From NCBI RefSeq assembly GCF_900101615.1, contig NZ_FMZX01000001.1, positions 372,001 to 436,000 on the forward strand: a stretch of 64,000 bases of DNA. The letters are read 5' to 3'. The notes beneath the pieces were generated by a model. The model worked only from the letters and a program-made list of their open reading frames with translations, did not search any database and had not been told where the DNA came from. Position 1 is the first letter of the stretch, and each line of letters begins with the position of its first letter. Below are positions 29,522 through 40,089 of the stretch, piece by piece. The DNA is from Belnapia rosea. GTDB taxonomy: Bacteria > Pseudomonadota > Alphaproteobacteria > Acetobacterales > Acetobacteraceae. The position numbers and the translations under genes are program-made.

Positions 29522-29542
29522 ATTAACCAAAATCTGGTTAAT
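29522..29542. promoter_or_regulatory. Palindrome upstream of the pdh operon
   Basis: ATTAACCA and TGGTTAAT form an 8-bp perfect inverted repeat around AAATC. It sits in the AT-richest stretch of the 275 bp between the divergent PhyH and pdhA genes, 113 bp before the pdhA ATG. It looks like a dimeric regulator operator; the regulator is unknown. Its half-site polarity (AACC...GGTT) is opposite to the E. coli PdhR box. Confidence 0.45.
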
Positions 29543-29654
29543 CGACGTATTTCGTTGCACAGCCTCGGTTTTTCTACGCGGCCTCGCTTGTCGTCGGGGC
29601 ATGGCGCGCGTAATTCCTGCCCTGTCGCAATCGTCAGGCAGGGGGAGGGTCCGC

Positions 29655-30680
29655 ATGGCCCAGGCAGCGGAAGCCACAAGCGGCAAGCGCCGCGGGAAGG
29701 CGGCATCGGCGCCGCCGATGACGCGGGACCAGCTGCTCCAGGCCTATCGGGACATGCTCCTGATCCGGCGCTTCGAGGAGAAGGCCGGACAGCTCTACGG
29801 CATGGGGCTGATCGGCGGCTTCTGCCACCTCTATATCGGGCAGGAAGCGGTCGTCGTCGGCATGCAGGCCTGCCTCGAGCCGGGCGACCAGGTCATCACC
29901 TCCTACCGCGACCACGGCCATATGCTGGCGACGGGCATGGAGGCGCGCGGCGTCATGGCCGAGCTGACCGGGCGCATCGGCGGCTATTCCCACGGGAAGG
30001 GCGGCTCGATGCACATGTTCAGCCGCGAGAAGGGCTTCTTCGGCGGGCATGGCATCGTGGGCGCGCAGGTCTCGCTCGGCACCGGCCTTGCCTTCGCCAA
30101 CTGGTACCGCGAATCGCGGAACGTCTCGCTGACCTATTTCGGCGAGGGCGCCTCGAACCAGGGCCAGGTCTTCGAGAGCTTCAACCTGGCGGCGCTGATG
30201 AAGCTGCCGGTGATCTTCATCATCGAGAACAACAAGTACGGCATGGGCACCAGCGTGGAGCGGGCCAGCGCCTCGCGCGACCTGTCGAAGAACGGCGCCC
30301 CCTGGGGCATCCCCGGCGAGCAGGTGAACGGCATGGATGTCATGGCGGTGAAGGAGGCGGGCGAGCGCGCGGCCGCCCACTGCCGCGCCGGGAACGGGCC
30401 CTACCTGCTGGAGATGAAGACCTACCGCTACCGCGGGCATTCGATGTCCGACCCGGCGAAGTACCGCACCCGCGAGGAGGTGCAGAAGATGCGCGAGCAA
30501 TCGGACCCGATCGAGACCGCGCGCAAGCTGCTGCTCGAGCAGGGGCTCGACGAGGCGGCGCTGAAGACGATCGATGACGAGGTGAAGGCGATCGTCCAGG
30601 AGGCGGCCGACTTCGCGCAACAGAGCCCGGAGCCGCCGGAGAGCGAGCTCTGGACCGATGTCCTGCTGGAGGCGCGCTGA
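29655..30680 (+). CDS. pdhA: Pyruvate dehydrogenase E1 component, alpha subunit
   Basis: E1 alpha binds thiamine diphosphate and, with E1 beta, decarboxylates pyruvate. The 341-aa protein has the usual [17 protein letters not shown] start of the fold, YRDHGH, the phosphorylation-loop-like region [11 protein letters not shown] and the ThDP/Mg motif GEGASNQG...[18 protein letters not shown]. The ATG at 29655 follows GGGGGAGGG; an in-frame ATG at 29601 is less likely. It opens a plus-strand operon pdhA-pdhB-pdhC-GNAT-lpd, with lipA and coq10 close behind. One nucleotide separates it from pdhB. Confidence 0.96.
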   Translation: MAQAAEATSGKRRGKAASAPPMTRDQLLQAYRDMLLIRRFEEKAGQLYGMGLIGGFCHLYIGQEAVVVGMQACLEPGDQVITSYRDHGHMLATGMEARGVMAELTGRIGGYSHGKGGSMHMFSREKGFFGGHGIVGAQVSLGTGLAFANWYRESRNVSLTYFGEGASNQGQVFESFNLAALMKLPVIFIIENNKYGMGTSVERASASRDLSKNGAPWGIPGEQVNGMDVMAVKEAGERAAAHCRAGNGPYLLEMKTYRYRGHSMSDPAKYRTREEVQKMREQSDPIETARKLLLEQGLDEAALKTIDDEVKAIVQEAADFAQQSPEPPESELWTDVLLEAR

Positions 30681-30681
30681 G

Positions 30682-32112
<1,431 letters not shown>

Positions 32113-32127
32113 GGGGGGAGCGGGGAG

Positions 32128-33513
32128 ATGGCGACCAACATCCTGATGCCTGCGCTCTCGCCGACCATGACGGAAGGCACGCTGGCGCGCTGGCTCAAGA
32201 AGGAAGGCGACCAGGTCAAGTCCGGCGACATCATCGCCGAGATCGAGACCGACAAGGCCACGATGGAAGTCGAGGCCGTGGACGAGGGCGTGCTCGGCAA
32301 GATCCTCGTCGCCGATGGCACCCAGGGCGTGAAGGTGAACGACACCATCGCGGTGCTGGTGGAGCCGGGCGAGAGCGTCGGCGATGCGCCGGCGCCGAAG
32401 CCGGCCGCCTCGGCGGGCAATGAGTCGCCCTCGGGGCCGGCGCTGGAGGCGGTGAAGGCGGATGGCGGCAAGGTGGCGGGGGCGGCGGAGCAGCCGATCG
32501 AGGCGCCGAAGCCGGCGGCCGCGCCGGCAGTTGCGCCCGCACCGAAGGCGCCTGTCGCCAATGGGCATGCGGAGGGGCAGGACCGGGTCTTCGCCTCGCC
32601 GCTGGCGCGACGGATGGCGCAGCAGGCGGGGCTCGACCTCGGCGGCATCAGTGGTAGCGGGCCCGCGGGGCGGATCGTCAAGGCGGATGTCGAGGCGGCG
32701 CTGAACCGGCCGAAGGCGGCGCCTGCGGCGCAGCCGGCGGCGGCACCCGCGGCGGCTCCGGCCCCCGCGGCCGCTCCGGCGCCCAAGGCGGCGGCACCCG
32801 CACCGGTCGTCACCCAGCCGCATACGCCGGTGCCGAACAGCACCATCCGCAAGGTCATTGCCCGGCGGCTGGCGGAATCGAAGCAGACCATCCCGCATTT
32901 CTACGTGACGATGGATTTCGAGATCGACGCGCTGCTGAAGCTGCGCGCCGACCTCAACGCCAAGTCGCCGAAGGAGGGGCCGGGGGCCTTCAAGCTCTCG
33001 GTCAACGACCTCGTCATCAAGGCGGTGGCGACCACGCTGCGGCGCTTCCCGAGCGTCAATGCCATGTGGACCGACGAGGCGATCCTGCAGTTCCACGACG
33101 TCGATATCTCGGTCGCCGTCTCGACGCCGACGGGGCTGATCACGCCGATCGTCAAGCAGGCGGACCGCAAGGGGCTCTCGGCGATCAGCAACGAGATGAA
33201 GGACCTGGCCAACCGGGCCAAGGCGAACAAGCTGAAGCCCGAGGAATTCCAGGGCGGCGGCTTCAGCATCTCGAACATGGGCATGTATGGCGTGCGGGAC
33301 TTCAGCGCCATCATCAACCCGCCTCAGGCCGGCATCCTCGCGGTCGCGGCCGGCGAGCCCCGGCCGGTGGTGAAGAAGGGCGAGCTGGCGATCGCCACGG
33401 TGATGACCTGCACCCTCTCGGTCGATCACCGCGTCATCGACGGCGCGCTGGCGGCGGAGTTCATGCAGGCGCTGAAGGGCGTCATCGAGGATCCGCTGAG
33501 CCTGATGCTGTGA
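32128..33513 (+). CDS. pdhC: Dihydrolipoamide acetyltransferase, E2 of pyruvate dehydrogenase
   Basis: E2 forms the core of the complex and transfers acetyl groups to CoA. The 461-aa protein has one lipoyl domain (1-80, [11 protein letters not shown]), an Ala/Pro linker, a peripheral-subunit binding domain ([11 protein letters not shown] to [16 protein letters not shown], about 152-190), a second Ala/Pro-rich linker and the catalytic domain ending in the [15 protein letters not shown] active-site motif. The ribosome-binding site is GGGGGGAG. Its stop shares one base with the start of a GNAT gene. Confidence 0.97.
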   Translation: MATNILMPALSPTMTEGTLARWLKKEGDQVKSGDIIAEIETDKATMEVEAVDEGVLGKILVADGTQGVKVNDTIAVLVEPGESVGDAPAPKPAASAGNESPSGPALEAVKADGGKVAGAAEQPIEAPKPAAAPAVAPAPKAPVANGHAEGQDRVFASPLARRMAQQAGLDLGGISGSGPAGRIVKADVEAALNRPKAAPAAQPAAAPAAAPAPAAAPAPKAAAPAPVVTQPHTPVPNSTIRKVIARRLAESKQTIPHFYVTMDFEIDALLKLRADLNAKSPKEGPGAFKLSVNDLVIKAVATTLRRFPSVNAMWTDEAILQFHDVDISVAVSTPTGLITPIVKQADRKGLSAISNEMKDLANRAKANKLKPEEFQGGGFSISNMGMYGVRDFSAIINPPQAGILAVAAGEPRPVVKKGELAIATVMTCTLSVDHRVIDGALAAEFMQALKGVIEDPLSLML

Positions 33514-34004
33514 TGCCGGCCGCGCTTCGGCTTCGGGATGCCGTGCCGGGCGATGAGGGGCTTGTGCTCCACTTCGTCCGGGCCTTGGCGGACTACGAGA
33601 AGCTGCTGCATGAGGTGACGGCGACGGAGGAGCATTTCCGCCGCCTTCTCTTCGAGGCGCCGCGCCGCGCCGAGGCGCTGATCGCCGAGTGGGAGGGCAG
33701 GCCGGTCGGCCTCGCTCTCTGGTTCTACAGCGTCTCCACCTTCGACGGCGAGCCAAGGCTCTATCTCGAGGATATCTTCGTCGAGCCGGGGCTGCGCGGG
33801 CGGGGGATCGGCCGGGCCATCTTCGGCGAGCTGGCGCGGCGGGCGCTCGCTGCCGGGTGTGGCCGGATGGAATGGTCGGTGCTCGACTGGAACGCGCCCT
33901 CCATCGCTTTCTACCGCTCCATCGGCGCCCTGCCGCGCGAGGGGTGGACCCTGCAACGGCTCAGCGGCACGGCGCTCCAGGCGCTGGCCGCGCGGGAGGA
34001 CTGA
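33513..34004 (+). CDS. GNAT-family N-acetyltransferase
   Basis: This 163-aa GNAT-fold protein has acetyl-CoA binding motif A in VEPGLRGRGIGRAIFGEL (about 91-108) and the C-terminal NAPSIAFYRSIGA segment. The layout resembles the diamine/spermidine acetyltransferase-like GNATs (LHFVRALADYEKL at the N-terminus, LYLEDIFV before motif A). The substrate is unproven. It lies inside the pdh operon, overlapping the pdhC stop by one base (TGATG) and ending 3 nt before lpd, so it is almost certainly co-expressed with the pyruvate dehydrogenase genes. Confidence 0.88.
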   Translation: MPAALRLRDAVPGDEGLVLHFVRALADYEKLLHEVTATEEHFRRLLFEAPRRAEALIAEWEGRPVGLALWFYSVSTFDGEPRLYLEDIFVEPGLRGRGIGRAIFGELARRALAAGCGRMEWSVLDWNAPSIAFYRSIGALPREGWTLQRLSGTALQALAARED

Positions 34005-34007
34005 ACC

Positions 34008-35411
34008 ATGGCCGAGACCCAGAATTTCGACCTCATCGTTCTCGGCGGTGGGCCGGGCGGCTATGTCGCCGCGATCCGTGCCACCCAGCTCGGGATGAAG
34101 ACGGCGCTGGTGGAGCGCGAGCATCTCGGGGGCATCTGCCTCAACTGGGGCTGCATCCCGACCAAGGCGCTGCTGCGGTCGAGCGAGATCAACCACCTGC
34201 TCCACACGCTCGACGCCTATGGCTTCGCGGCCGACAATATCCGCTTCGACATCGGCAAGATCGTGAAGCGCAGCCGCGCCGTCGCCAACCAGCTCTCGGG
34301 CGGCGTCAAGCATCTGCTGCGCAAGAACAAGGTCACGGTCTTCGACGGGCAGGGCCGGCTCGCCGGCAAGGGCCGCATGTCGGTGACGAAGGACGGCAAG
34401 CCGGTGGCGGAGCTCGCCGCCAAGCACATCATCCTGGCGACCGGCGCGCGGGCGCGGACGCTGCCCGGCCTCGAGGCGGACGGCAAGCTCGTCTGGTCCT
34501 ACAAGGAGGCGATGGTGCCGCCCTCGATGCCGAAATCGCTCATCGTCATCGGCTCGGGCGCGATCGGCTCGGAATTCGCCAGCTTCTACCTCAACCTGGG
34601 CGCCAAGGTGACGCTGGTCGAGGTGATGGACCGCGTCCTGCCGGTGGAGGATGCCGAGATCAGCGCCTTCGTCCGCAAGGCCTTCGAGAAGCAGGGCATG
34701 ACGATCCTGACCGGCGCCAAGGTGCAGGGGCTGCGCAAGGGCGAGGACAGCGTCACCGCCGTGATCGAGGCGGGCGGCAAGGTGCAGGAGGTCACGGCCG
34801 ACCGGGTGATCTCGGCGGTCGGCATCGTCGGCAATGTCGAGGATATCGGCCTCGAGGGAACGGGGGTGAAGGTCGAGCGCGCCCATGTGGTGGTCGACCA
34901 GTACTGCCGCACCGGGGAGCCGGGCATCTATGCCATCGGCGACCTCACCGGCGCGCCCTGGCTGGCGCACAAGGCGAGCCATGAGGGCATCCTCTGCGTC
35001 GAAACCATCGCCGGGGTGAAGGGCGTGCACCCGATGGAGGTGCTGAACATTCCGGGCTGCACCTATTGCCGGCCGCAGGTGGCGAGCGTCGGCCTCACCG
35101 AGGAGGCGGCGAAGAAGGCCGGGCATGAGCTGCGGGTCGGGCGCTTCCCCTTCATCGGCAATGGCAAGGCCATCGCCATGGGCGAGCCGGAAGGGCTCAT
35201 CAAGACCATCTTCGACGCCAAGACCGGCGAGCTGCTGGGCGCCCATATGGTCGGGCCCGAGGTGACGGAGATGATCCAGGGCTACACCATCGCCAAGACC
35301 ATGGAGACCACGGAGGAGGAGCTGATCCACAGCATCTTCCCCCATCCGACCATTTCCGAAGCGATGCATGAGGCGGTGCTTGATGCCTATGGCCGGGTGA
35401 TCCACATGTAG
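34008..35411 (+). CDS. lpd: Dihydrolipoyl dehydrogenase, E3
   Basis: E3 reoxidises the dihydrolipoyl groups of E2 with FAD and NAD. The 467-aa protein has the FAD motif [12 protein letters not shown] (11-22), the redox disulfide Cys44/Cys49 in [13 protein letters not shown], a NAD motif [11 protein letters not shown] (about 182), and the C-terminal dimer His/Glu in [13 protein letters not shown]. It has no attached lipoyl domain. It is the E3 for the pdhABC products and may also serve 2-oxoglutarate dehydrogenase. lipA begins 55 bp later. Confidence 0.96.
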   Translation: MAETQNFDLIVLGGGPGGYVAAIRATQLGMKTALVEREHLGGICLNWGCIPTKALLRSSEINHLLHTLDAYGFAADNIRFDIGKIVKRSRAVANQLSGGVKHLLRKNKVTVFDGQGRLAGKGRMSVTKDGKPVAELAAKHIILATGARARTLPGLEADGKLVWSYKEAMVPPSMPKSLIVIGSGAIGSEFASFYLNLGAKVTLVEVMDRVLPVEDAEISAFVRKAFEKQGMTILTGAKVQGLRKGEDSVTAVIEAGGKVQEVTADRVISAVGIVGNVEDIGLEGTGVKVERAHVVVDQYCRTGEPGIYAIGDLTGAPWLAHKASHEGILCVETIAGVKGVHPMEVLNIPGCTYCRPQVASVGLTEEAAKKAGHELRVGRFPFIGNGKAIAMGEPEGLIKTIFDAKTGELLGAHMVGPEVTEMIQGYTIAKTMETTEEELIHSIFPHPTISEAMHEAVLDAYGRVIHM

Positions 35412-35466
35412 GGCCTCCCCCGCCGCGAGGCGGGGGATTTACATCGCAGGCAGGTGCTTCAGGCTG

Positions 35467-36453
35467 ATGGCGACCCGCATCGAGATCCGGCATTCCGAGG
35501 CGCCGCGCGAGACCGTGCGGCACCCGGAGAAAGTGGGCCGGCCGGACAACCCCATCCAGCGCAAGCCGAGCTGGATCCGGGTGAAGGCACCGAATCACCC
35601 GATCTACCATGAGACCCGGGCGCTGATGCGGGACCAGAAGCTGGTCACGGTCTGCGAGGAGGCTGCCTGCCCGAATATCGGCGAGTGCTGGTCGCAGCGC
35701 CACGCGACCATGATGATCATGGGCGAGACCTGCACCCGCGCCTGCGCCTTCTGCAACGTGGCGACAGGGCTGCCGAAGGCGCTCGACGCGGATGAGCCGC
35801 GGCGGGTGGCGGAGGCGGTGGCGACGCTCGGCCTCCGGCATGTGGTGATCACCAGCGTCGACCGGGACGACCTGGCGGATGGCGGGGCACGGCATTTCGC
35901 CGAGACCATCCGGGCCATCCGGGCGGCGACGCCGGAAACCACGATCGAGGTGCTGACGCCGGACTTCCTGCGGAAGGACGGGGCGCTGGAGGTGGTGGTC
36001 GAGGCGCGGCCGGATGTCTTCAACCACAATCTCGAGACGGTGCCGAAGCTCTACCCGAATATCCGCCCCGGGGCGCGTTACTACCATTCGCTCCGGCTGC
36101 TGGACGGGGTGAAGCGGCTGGACCCCACCATCTTCACCAAGTCGGGCCTGATGGTCGGGCTGGGGGAGGAGCGAGTGGAGGTTCTGCAGGTCATGGACGA
36201 CATGCGGAGTGCCGAGGTCGATTTCCTCACCATCGGGCAGTACCTGCAGCCAAGCGTGAAGCATGCGGCCGTCGATCGCTTCGTGACGCCGGACGAGTTC
36301 GAGGATTACGCCCGGATGGCCCGCGCCAAGGGCTTCCTGCTGGTCTCGGCGACGCCGCTGACCCGCAGCAGCTACCATGCGGACCGGGATTTTGCGGCGT
36401 TGCGCACGGCGCGGGAACGACAGCTTGCCGCCCGCCTGGCCATGGCCACCTAA
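35467..36453 (+). CDS. lipA: Lipoyl synthase
   Basis: LipA inserts two sulfurs into octanoyl groups on E2-type proteins, using radical SAM chemistry and an auxiliary 4Fe-4S cluster. The 328-aa protein has the auxiliary-cluster cysteines in [12 protein letters not shown] (about 59-70), the radical SAM motif [10 protein letters not shown] (about 85-94) and the C-terminal RSSYHA region. Its place right after the pyruvate dehydrogenase genes fits its role in maturing their lipoyl domains. coq10 follows after 5 nt. Confidence 0.97.
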   Translation: MATRIEIRHSEAPRETVRHPEKVGRPDNPIQRKPSWIRVKAPNHPIYHETRALMRDQKLVTVCEEAACPNIGECWSQRHATMMIMGETCTRACAFCNVATGLPKALDADEPRRVAEAVATLGLRHVVITSVDRDDLADGGARHFAETIRAIRAATPETTIEVLTPDFLRKDGALEVVVEARPDVFNHNLETVPKLYPNIRPGARYYHSLRLLDGVKRLDPTIFTKSGLMVGLGEERVEVLQVMDDMRSAEVDFLTIGQYLQPSVKHAAVDRFVTPDEFEDYARMARAKGFLLVSATPLTRSSYHADRDFAALRTARERQLAARLAMAT

Positions 36454-36458
36454 GCTTC

Positions 36459-36923
36459 ATGCCGACCCATGCCGAGAGGCGCGTCCTGCGCTATACCCCG
36501 GAGCAGCTTTTCGCCCTGGTGGCGGATGTGCGGCGCTACCCTGAATTCCTGCCCTGGTGCGTTGGTGCCCGGGTGATCTCGCAGACGGAGGAGAAGCTGG
36601 TCGCCGACCTGACCATCGGCTTCAAGCTGTTCCGCGAGACCTTCCGCAGCGAGGTGCAGCTGGAACGCCCGCACGACATCCATGTGCAGTACATGAACGG
36701 GCCCTTCCGCTACCTCAACAACCACTGGAAGTTCGTGCCGCACCCGCACGGCACGCAGGTGGAGTTCTTCGTCGATTTCGAATTCCGCTCGCGGCTGCTG
36801 CAGGCCGTCATCGGCACCGTCTTCAACGAGGCGGTGCGGCTGATGGTGCGTGCCTTCGAGCGGCGGGCGATGCAGCTCTATGGCCGGCCGAGCGCGCAGC
36901 CGAGCCCGGTGCCGGCGGCGTAA
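36459..36923 (+). CDS. Coenzyme Q-binding protein COQ10 / RatA-type START protein
   Basis: This 154-aa protein has the START-like polyketide-cyclase fold. Family markers are the N-terminal YTPEQLFALVADVRRYPEFLPWC segment and the later PFRYLNNHWKF and VDFEFRSRLLQ. In Alphaproteobacteria the gene commonly follows lipA, as here. Members bind ubiquinone or act as the RatA toxin homologue; the ubiquinone role is more likely in this context (inference). It ends in overlapping short hairpins and a T-run, so it probably closes the pdh operon. Confidence 0.87.
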   Translation: MPTHAERRVLRYTPEQLFALVADVRRYPEFLPWCVGARVISQTEEKLVADLTIGFKLFRETFRSEVQLERPHDIHVQYMNGPFRYLNNHWKFVPHPHGTQVEFFVDFEFRSRLLQAVIGTVFNEAVRLMVRAFERRAMQLYGRPSAQPSPVPAA

Positions 36924-36955
36924 TCAGCGGCGCTGATCCGCGGCATCAGGTTTTT
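36923..36955 (+). terminator. Terminator-like hairpins with T-tract after coq10
   Basis: Two mutually exclusive small stems, ATCAGC-GGC-GCTGAT (36923-36937) and CTGAT-N7-ATCAG (36933-36949), are followed by GTTTTT. It is the only clear T-tract terminator candidate I saw after a core operon here. Stems are short. Confidence 0.5.
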
Positions 36956-36996
36956 ATGTTGGCAGGGGCCGGTCCGGGTGCGGCAGGCTCCGCGCC

Positions 36997-37620
36997 ATGA
37001 CCTACATCCTCTATGGCGACAAGGGGTCGGGCTCGGCCCCCGTGGAGATGGCGCTGGCCGAGATCGGCGCGCCGGTGGAGCTGCGGTCGGTGCCGCTCGA
37101 GGGCGACCATCAACTGGCCGAGGACTATCGCCGGATCAACCCGATGGGGCGCGTCCCGACGCTGATCCTGCCGGATGGTACCGTGGTGACGGAGAGCCTC
37201 GTCATCCTGCTCACCCTGGTGGACCGGCACCCCGAGGCCGGGCTGCTGCCGGCGCCGGGCGAGACCGGCCGGGCGGTGGCGCTGCGCTGGATGGCGCTGA
37301 TCGCGGGCGAGTTCTACCCCTGCGTCACCCGGGGCGACTACCCCGAGCGGTTCAGCGCAGACCCATCCCATGCGCCGGCGATCCGCGCGCGGGCCTTCGA
37401 GATGGGGCGGGAGATCTGGCGGCTGGTGGAGGCGCAGGTGGCGCCGGCCCCGTTCCTGCTGGGCCGGCGGTTCTCGGTCGCCGATATCTACCTGGCCTTC
37501 GTCTCGCGCTGGATGGGTGGCCGGCAATGGATCCCGGCCAACTGCCCGAAGGTGGAGGCGCTGGCCCAGGCCGTTGCGGCGCGGCCGGCGATCGCACCGG
37601 TCTGGGCACGGCATATCTGA
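36997..37620 (+). CDS. Glutathione S-transferase family protein
   Basis: This 207-aa protein has the GST fold: an N-terminal thioredoxin-like domain with LYGDKGSGSAPVEMAL (Ser near position 11-13 as the candidate catalytic residue), the cis-Pro glutathione-binding motif GRVPTLILPDG and TES, and a C-terminal helical domain with FSVADIYLAFVSRW. Such enzymes conjugate or reduce small molecules with glutathione; the substrate is unknown. It is preceded by the coq10 terminator and followed after 69 bp by the aldolase gene, so it may be a single-gene unit. Confidence 0.86.
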   Translation: MTYILYGDKGSGSAPVEMALAEIGAPVELRSVPLEGDHQLAEDYRRINPMGRVPTLILPDGTVVTESLVILLTLVDRHPEAGLLPAPGETGRAVALRWMALIAGEFYPCVTRGDYPERFSADPSHAPAIRARAFEMGREIWRLVEAQVAPAPFLLGRRFSVADIYLAFVSRWMGGRQWIPANCPKVEALAQAVAARPAIAPVWARHI

Positions 37621-37689
37621 CCCCAGCCGGGGTGTTGCCAGCGGCGCGTGGCGGTCGCAGGTTCGGGCGATCTGAGAGGGATTCCCGCC

Positions 37690-38754
37690 ATGGTCCACGC
37701 CCCCGCCCGCCCGCCGGCCGGTGCCCCGCCCGTCCGCATCAACCTCTATTCCGATACCCAGACCCGCCCAAGCCCGGCGATGAAGGAGGCCATGATGCGC
37801 GCCGAGGTCGGCGACGAGCAGCATGGCGACGACCCGACCGTGCATGCGCTCTGCGACCGGATGGCGGCGCTGATGGGAAAGGAGGCGGCGATCTACCTGC
37901 CGTCGGGGACGATGTGCAACGTCATCGCCATCCTCACCCATTGCGGCAAGGGCGATGAGGTGGTGGCGCATGAGACGAGCCACATCCTCCATAGCGAGGG
38001 CGGCACCCATGCCGCGCTGACCGGGGTGCAGATCTACCCGCTGAAGGGCGCGCGGGGGCAGTTCACGGCCGATGATGTCCGCGCCGCGATCCGGCCGAAG
38101 ACGCGCTATGCCCCGCCGCAGCGGCTGCTGGAGGTGGAGCAGACGGCGAATATCGGCGGCGGCACGATCTGGCCGCTGGCGCAGCTCAATGCCGTCGCCG
38201 ATGTGGCGCATGGCGAGGGCTGGTCCACTCATATGGATGGCGCCCGGCTGATGAATGCCTGCGTCGCCGCCGGCATCGCGCCGCGCGAGATGGTGGCGCA
38301 GTACGACAGCGTCTGGCTCGACTTCACCAAGGGGCTCGGGGCGCCGCTGGGCGCGGTCCTGTGCGGGAGCGCCGAGTTCATCGGCCAGGCCTGGCGATGG
38401 AAGCAGCGGCTCGGCGGCTCCATGCGGCAGGCGGGTATCTGCGCTGCGGCCTGCCTCTACGCGCTCGACCATAATGTGGACCGTCTGGCCGAGGACCATG
38501 CCAATGCCAAGGCCCTGGCGCGGGGCCTGCGGCAGATCGAGGGCATCGTGGTGGAGGAGCCGGATACCAACCTCGTCTTCTTCGATGTCCGCGATACCGG
38601 CCTGACGGTGGAGGCGCTGCAGGCGCGGCTGGCGCTGCAGGGCATCGCGGTGAGCGGGCTCGGCGGGCGGGTGCGGGCCTGTACCCATCTCGACGTGACG
38701 GCGCCGATGATCGAGGAGGCGGTGGCGGCCATCCGGGCGGCGGTCAGCCGCTGA
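37690..38754 (+). CDS. ltaE: Low-specificity threonine aldolase
   Basis: This PLP enzyme splits threonine or allo-threonine into glycine and acetaldehyde. The 354-aa protein is of normal length and fold type I: INLYSDTQTRPSPAMKEAM at the N-terminus, VGDEQHGDDPTV, YLPSGTMCN, THMDGARLMNA (PLP-ring Asp) and the PLP Lys in LDFTKGLGAPLGAVL. The ATG at 37690 is chosen; an in-frame ATG 14 codons upstream has weaker support. Its end overlaps the likely start of the yraN-like gene. Confidence 0.92.
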   Translation: MVHAPARPPAGAPPVRINLYSDTQTRPSPAMKEAMMRAEVGDEQHGDDPTVHALCDRMAALMGKEAAIYLPSGTMCNVIAILTHCGKGDEVVAHETSHILHSEGGTHAALTGVQIYPLKGARGQFTADDVRAAIRPKTRYAPPQRLLEVEQTANIGGGTIWPLAQLNAVADVAHGEGWSTHMDGARLMNACVAAGIAPREMVAQYDSVWLDFTKGLGAPLGAVLCGSAEFIGQAWRWKQRLGGSMRQAGICAAACLYALDHNVDRLAEDHANAKALARGLRQIEGIVVEEPDTNLVFFDVRDTGLTVEALQARLALQGIAVSGLGGRVRACTHLDVTAPMIEEAVAAIRAAVSR

Positions 38755-39128
38755 GCGAGGCCGGGCGGCGGCTCCGCGGCGGGCGGGCCGAGCTTGCCGG
38801 TCGCGGGGCCGAGGCCGCGGCGGAGGCGGCGCTGGCCGCCGCGGGCTGGCTGGTGCTCGGCCGGCGCGTGCGGACGGTGGCGGGGGAGATCGACCTCGTC
38901 GCCGAGCGCGAGGGGGTGTTGGCCTTCATCGAGGTGAAGGCGCGGCCGAGCCTGACGGAGGCGGCGGCCGCGCTGTTGCGGCGGCAGCGGGAGCGGCTGC
39001 TGCGGGCCGGCGAGTGCTGGCTGGCGGAGAATCCGGGCCGCGGCACGGCCGGCGTGCGCTTCGACCTGCTGCTGGTGGCGGCCGACGGGACGGTGCGGCG
39101 GATCGCGGATGCCTTCCGGCTGGAATAG
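38751..39128 (+). CDS. UPF0102 / YraN-family nuclease-like protein, probable CTG start
   Basis: YraN proteins are small, conserved, nuclease-fold proteins of unclear role. The conserved core is present: GRGAEAAAEAALAAAGW, then RVRTVAGEIDLVAEREGVLAFIEVKAR, with the E-x-D / E-x-K catalytic-like residues of the PD-(D/E)xK fold. The homologous N-terminus begins well upstream of the first GTG (38853). In that frame there is no ATG, GTG or TTG between the aldolase gene and the conserved part. A CTG at 38751, overlapping the aldolase TGA, gives 125 aa, the normal family length. The start is therefore inferred. Confidence 0.78.
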   Translation: MSEAGRRLRGGRAELAGRGAEAAAEAALAAAGWLVLGRRVRTVAGEIDLVAEREGVLAFIEVKARPSLTEAAAALLRRQRERLLRAGECWLAENPGRGTAGVRFDLLLVAADGTVRRIADAFRLE

Positions 39129-39134
39129 GCCGGG

Positions 39135-39623
39135 CTATTCAGCCAGCCCGCGCGCCAATTCCAGCACCGCCGCCACCGTCGCGGCGCGGACCGCGGTGCG
39201 GTCGCCGGGGAAGACGCGGCGGAGCAGGGTGGTGCGGCCATCCCGCCGGGCGGCGCCCATATGCACGAGGCCGACCGGCTTGCCTGGCGTCGCGCCGCCC
39301 GGGCCGGCGATGCCCGTGCAGCTCACGGCGATGTCGGCGCCGCTGGCGCGGAGCGCGCCCTCGGCCATGCGGCGGGCAACGCTTTCGCTGACCGCGCCAT
39401 AGCCCTCGATCACGCCCATGGGGATGCCGAGCATCGCCGCCTTGGCCTCGTTGGAATAGGTGACATAGCCCCGCGTCACCACGGCTGAGGAGCCGGGGAT
39501 GGCGGTCAGCGCGGCGGCGATGAGGCCGCCGGTGCAGCTCTCGGCGGTGGCCAGGGTCAGGCCGCGTGCCTCGAGCAGGGCGAGGAGGGTGCGGGCGGCG
39601 TCGAGTGTCTCGTCGGGCAGCAT
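39135..39623 (-). CDS. pncC: CinA C-terminal domain protein, nicotinamide-nucleotide amidase
   Basis: PncC deamidates nicotinamide mononucleotide to nicotinate mononucleotide in NAD salvage. The 162-aa protein is the stand-alone CinA-C domain: [16 protein letters not shown] (about 25-40), [22 protein letters not shown] and [20 protein letters not shown] (about 100-118), the last holding the conserved Ser/Gly-rich site. It is the final gene of the minus-strand slt-hydrolase-pgpA-cinA run, 13 bp after pgpA. Its stop is 6 bp from the end of the yraN-like gene (convergent). Confidence 0.92.
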   Translation of the reverse strand: MLPDETLDAARTLLALLEARGLTLATAESCTGGLIAAALTAIPGSSAVVTRGYVTYSNEAKAAMLGIPMGVIEGYGAVSESVARRMAEGALRASGADIAVSCTGIAGPGGATPGKPVGLVHMGAARRDGRTTLLRRVFPGDRTAVRAATVAAVLELARGLAE

Positions 39624-39636
39624 CAGAGGGGCATCT

Positions 39637-40089
39637 TCATAGGGGCAGCTCCGGCCAGGTGAGGCGCAGCAGCAGGATCAGCCCGGCCACGATCGCGCCT
39701 GCCACGATATCGTCCAGCATCACGCCGAAGGCGCCGTGCTGCCGGTCCGCCCAGCCGACCGGGCCGGGCTTGTAGACATCGAAGAGCCGGAACAGCAGGA
39801 AGGCAAGGATGACGCCCCAGCCGGTCGGCTCCGTCGAGAGGGCAGCGAGCGCGAGGAGCTGGCCGGCGCCCTCATCCACCACCACCCATCCCGGATCGGC
39901 ACCGCGGTCGGTGGCGAGGAGGCGGCCGACGGCCCAGGTGCCGGCGAGGGTCAGCGCGGCGGCGATCAGCAGGCAGGGGATCGGGCCGAGCAGCACCAGG
40001 GGCAGGACCAGGGCGGAGCCCCAGGTGCCGGGGGCGGGGCGCATCAGCCCGATGCCGCCCATGGTCGCCACGAAGCGGGGTGTGGTCAT
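39637..40089 (-). CDS. pgpA: Phosphatidylglycerophosphatase A
   Basis: PgpA dephosphorylates phosphatidylglycerol phosphate in the inner membrane. The 150-aa protein has several hydrophobic helices and the family motifs APGTWGSA (about 20), [11 protein letters not shown] (about 72) and [17 protein letters not shown]...[10 protein letters not shown] (about 98-133). The ATG at 40089 shares one base with the upstream hydrolase stop (TGATG). An upstream ATG seven codons earlier would overlap more. The pairing with cinA is common in Alphaproteobacteria. Confidence 0.93.
   Translation of the reverse strand: MTTPRFVATMGGIGLMRPAPGTWGSALVLPLVLLGPIPCLLIAAALTLAGTWAVGRLLATDRGADPGWVVVDEGAGQLLALAALSTEPTGWGVILAFLLFRLFDVYKPGPVGWADRQHGAFGVMLDDIVAGAIVAGLILLLRLTWPELPL

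Noticed and set aside
29522-29542. CtrA-type binding site (TTAA-N7-TTAA)
   Set aside because: The TTAA spacing here is 11, not 7.
38853-39128. yraN-like gene starting at GTG 38853
   Set aside because: This would remove the conserved N-terminal 34 residues.
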